DNA of 13,900 nucleotides from positions 1-13,900 of the forward strand of contig DCHP01000073.1 in assembly GCA_002315675.1 (NCBI GenBank), read 5' to 3'. The number at the start of each line of letters is the position of its first letter. Within the stretch, counting starts at the first letter, position 1. This DNA is from Rikenellaceae bacterium UBA1749 (GTDB lineage Bacteria > Bacteroidota > Bacteroidia > Bacteroidales > Rikenellaceae). Both the position numbers and the translations under genes were made by a program. The notes beneath the pieces are model-generated. The model saw only the letters and a list, made by a program, of their open reading frames with translations, ran no database searches and had not been told where the DNA came from. Shown here piece by piece: positions 13,287-13,900 of the stretch.

Positions 13287-13900
13287 TCAACGACCAAAAT
13301 AAAGCAATAGTATATTTATGTCACTAGGAGACACCCCAGGAATTCTTGATGCAACACCAATAGTTGCAGGCTTAATTCTCGATAGCTTTTGGCGGGCCTC
13401 AATTGTTAGCGAATTTAATGAAAAATAATCAAAATTTTCTGGAATCTTTATATACTCCAATCTATTTAATTTATCCGCAGTCTGTTTTTCCCTTGCAATA
13501 TATCCAGAATACTTTAGATCAACCTCTAACTGATGGATATCATCTTCCTTGATACTATTAGAAGAAATGAAATCTTCTAGAGGAGAAAAGCCGGAAACTA
13601 TATCAGAAAAACCTATTCCCGTCCTGGAAAGAACATCAGAAAGCCTCTTTGATTCAGACACCAACGGTTGAGAAAGAGCCTGAAGAATCGGATTAAGATC
13701 TTTTGAAGTAATGTTTGTGCCTGAAATGAAATTATTCAATGACAATATTCTCATTGATTTATCATTAAATTCTGCATAACGATCGTCATTGACAAGCCCC
13801 AGGTCTCTACCAAGAGGAGTTAACCTTCTATCTGCATCATCACCCCTCAAAAGTATTCTATACTCGGCACGAGAGGTAAACATCCTATATGGTTCATCTA
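13287..13900 (-). CDS. mnmG: tRNA uridine-5-carboxymethylaminomethyl modification enzyme MnmG, C-terminal part
   Basis: MnmG (GidA), with MnmE, installs the cmnm5 group on wobble U34 of certain tRNAs using FAD, NADH and methylene-tetrahydrofolate. Only the last 203 residues are in the window; the 5' part lies beyond the right edge. The first visible residues, DEPYRMFTSRAEYR, are a strongly conserved MnmG block, followed by LLRGDDADRRLTPLGRDLGLV. The C-terminal helical domain, which contacts MnmE and tRNA, ends in IEARQKLSRIKPATIG and SRIPGVSPSDINILLLYFGR, a typical terminus. The internal ATG at 13883 is not the start, since the frame continues upstream without a stop. MnmG genes often lie close to the chromosomal origin, which agrees with the parS pair about 0.9 kb downstream. 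The next gene starts 19 bp after the stop. Confidence 0.96.
   Translation of the reverse strand, partial: DEPYRMFTSRAEYRILLRGDDADRRLTPLGRDLGLVNDDRYAEFNDKSMRILSLNNFISGTNITSKDLNPILQALSQPLVSESKRLSDVLSRTGIGFSDIVSGFSPLEDFISSNSIKEDDIHQLEVDLKYSGYIAREKQTADKLNRLEYIKIPENFDYFSLNSLTIEARQKLSRIKPATIGVASRIPGVSPSDINILLLYFGR

Overview
The window is an AT-rich stretch of a bacterial chromosome in which every recognisable gene lies on the minus strand, so transcription reads from the right edge to the left. The protein types point to Bacteroidetes, most likely Bacteroidales. They include a three-domain IspG of the long Bacteroidetes/plant type, an Mrp ATPase without the usual C-terminal CPxC pair, a TlpA-like thioredoxin lipoprotein with a DUF4369-like N-terminus, a SIMPL-domain protein and a secreted TPR protein. 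Shine-Dalgarno sites are not evident, and one good TAnnTTTG promoter element is present. I cannot name a species.

Right block (13900 to about 11350): the 3' part of mnmG (tRNA wobble uridine modification) is followed after 19 bp by a 284-aa protein. This protein looks like a lysophospholipid acyltransferase (PlsC-type) fold that has lost its catalytic motifs. Its last codons and the following short spacer hold two tandem near-perfect parS sites (TGTTCCACGTGAAAC core, 25 bp apart), the chromosomal centromere sequence bound by ParB. Next comes a DUF4435 (TOPRIM-like) protein of unknown role. The mnmG plus parS combination suggests proximity to the replication origin, although dnaA, parA, parB and rsmG are not in the window.

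Central block (about 11350 to 4190): ispG (MEP isoprenoid pathway, a 4Fe-4S enzyme) overlaps mrp/apbC (Fe-S carrier ATPase) by ATGA. A 76-bp gap with a Bacteroidetes-type -7 element precedes a 658-aa secreted TPR protein. That gene is followed closely by an MFS transporter (possibly related to MFSD1 dipeptide carriers) and, again by an ATGA overlap, by lpxD (lipid A synthesis).

Left block (4019 to 1): ruvC (Holliday junction resolvase), a thioredoxin-fold lipoprotein, a SIMPL-domain envelope protein and a long-chain acyl-CoA synthetase are packed with gaps of 4 bp or less or with overlaps. A further gene appears to start within the synthetase 3' end and leaves the window at the left edge. No RNA genes, CRISPR arrays, insertion sequences or phage genes were seen. 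The largest non-coding stretch is about 170 bp, upstream of ruvC.

Most of the window is ordinary housekeeping and envelope content. The part most worth a second look is the mnmG-parS neighbourhood, with its apparent dead acyltransferase and the adjacent DUF4435 gene.
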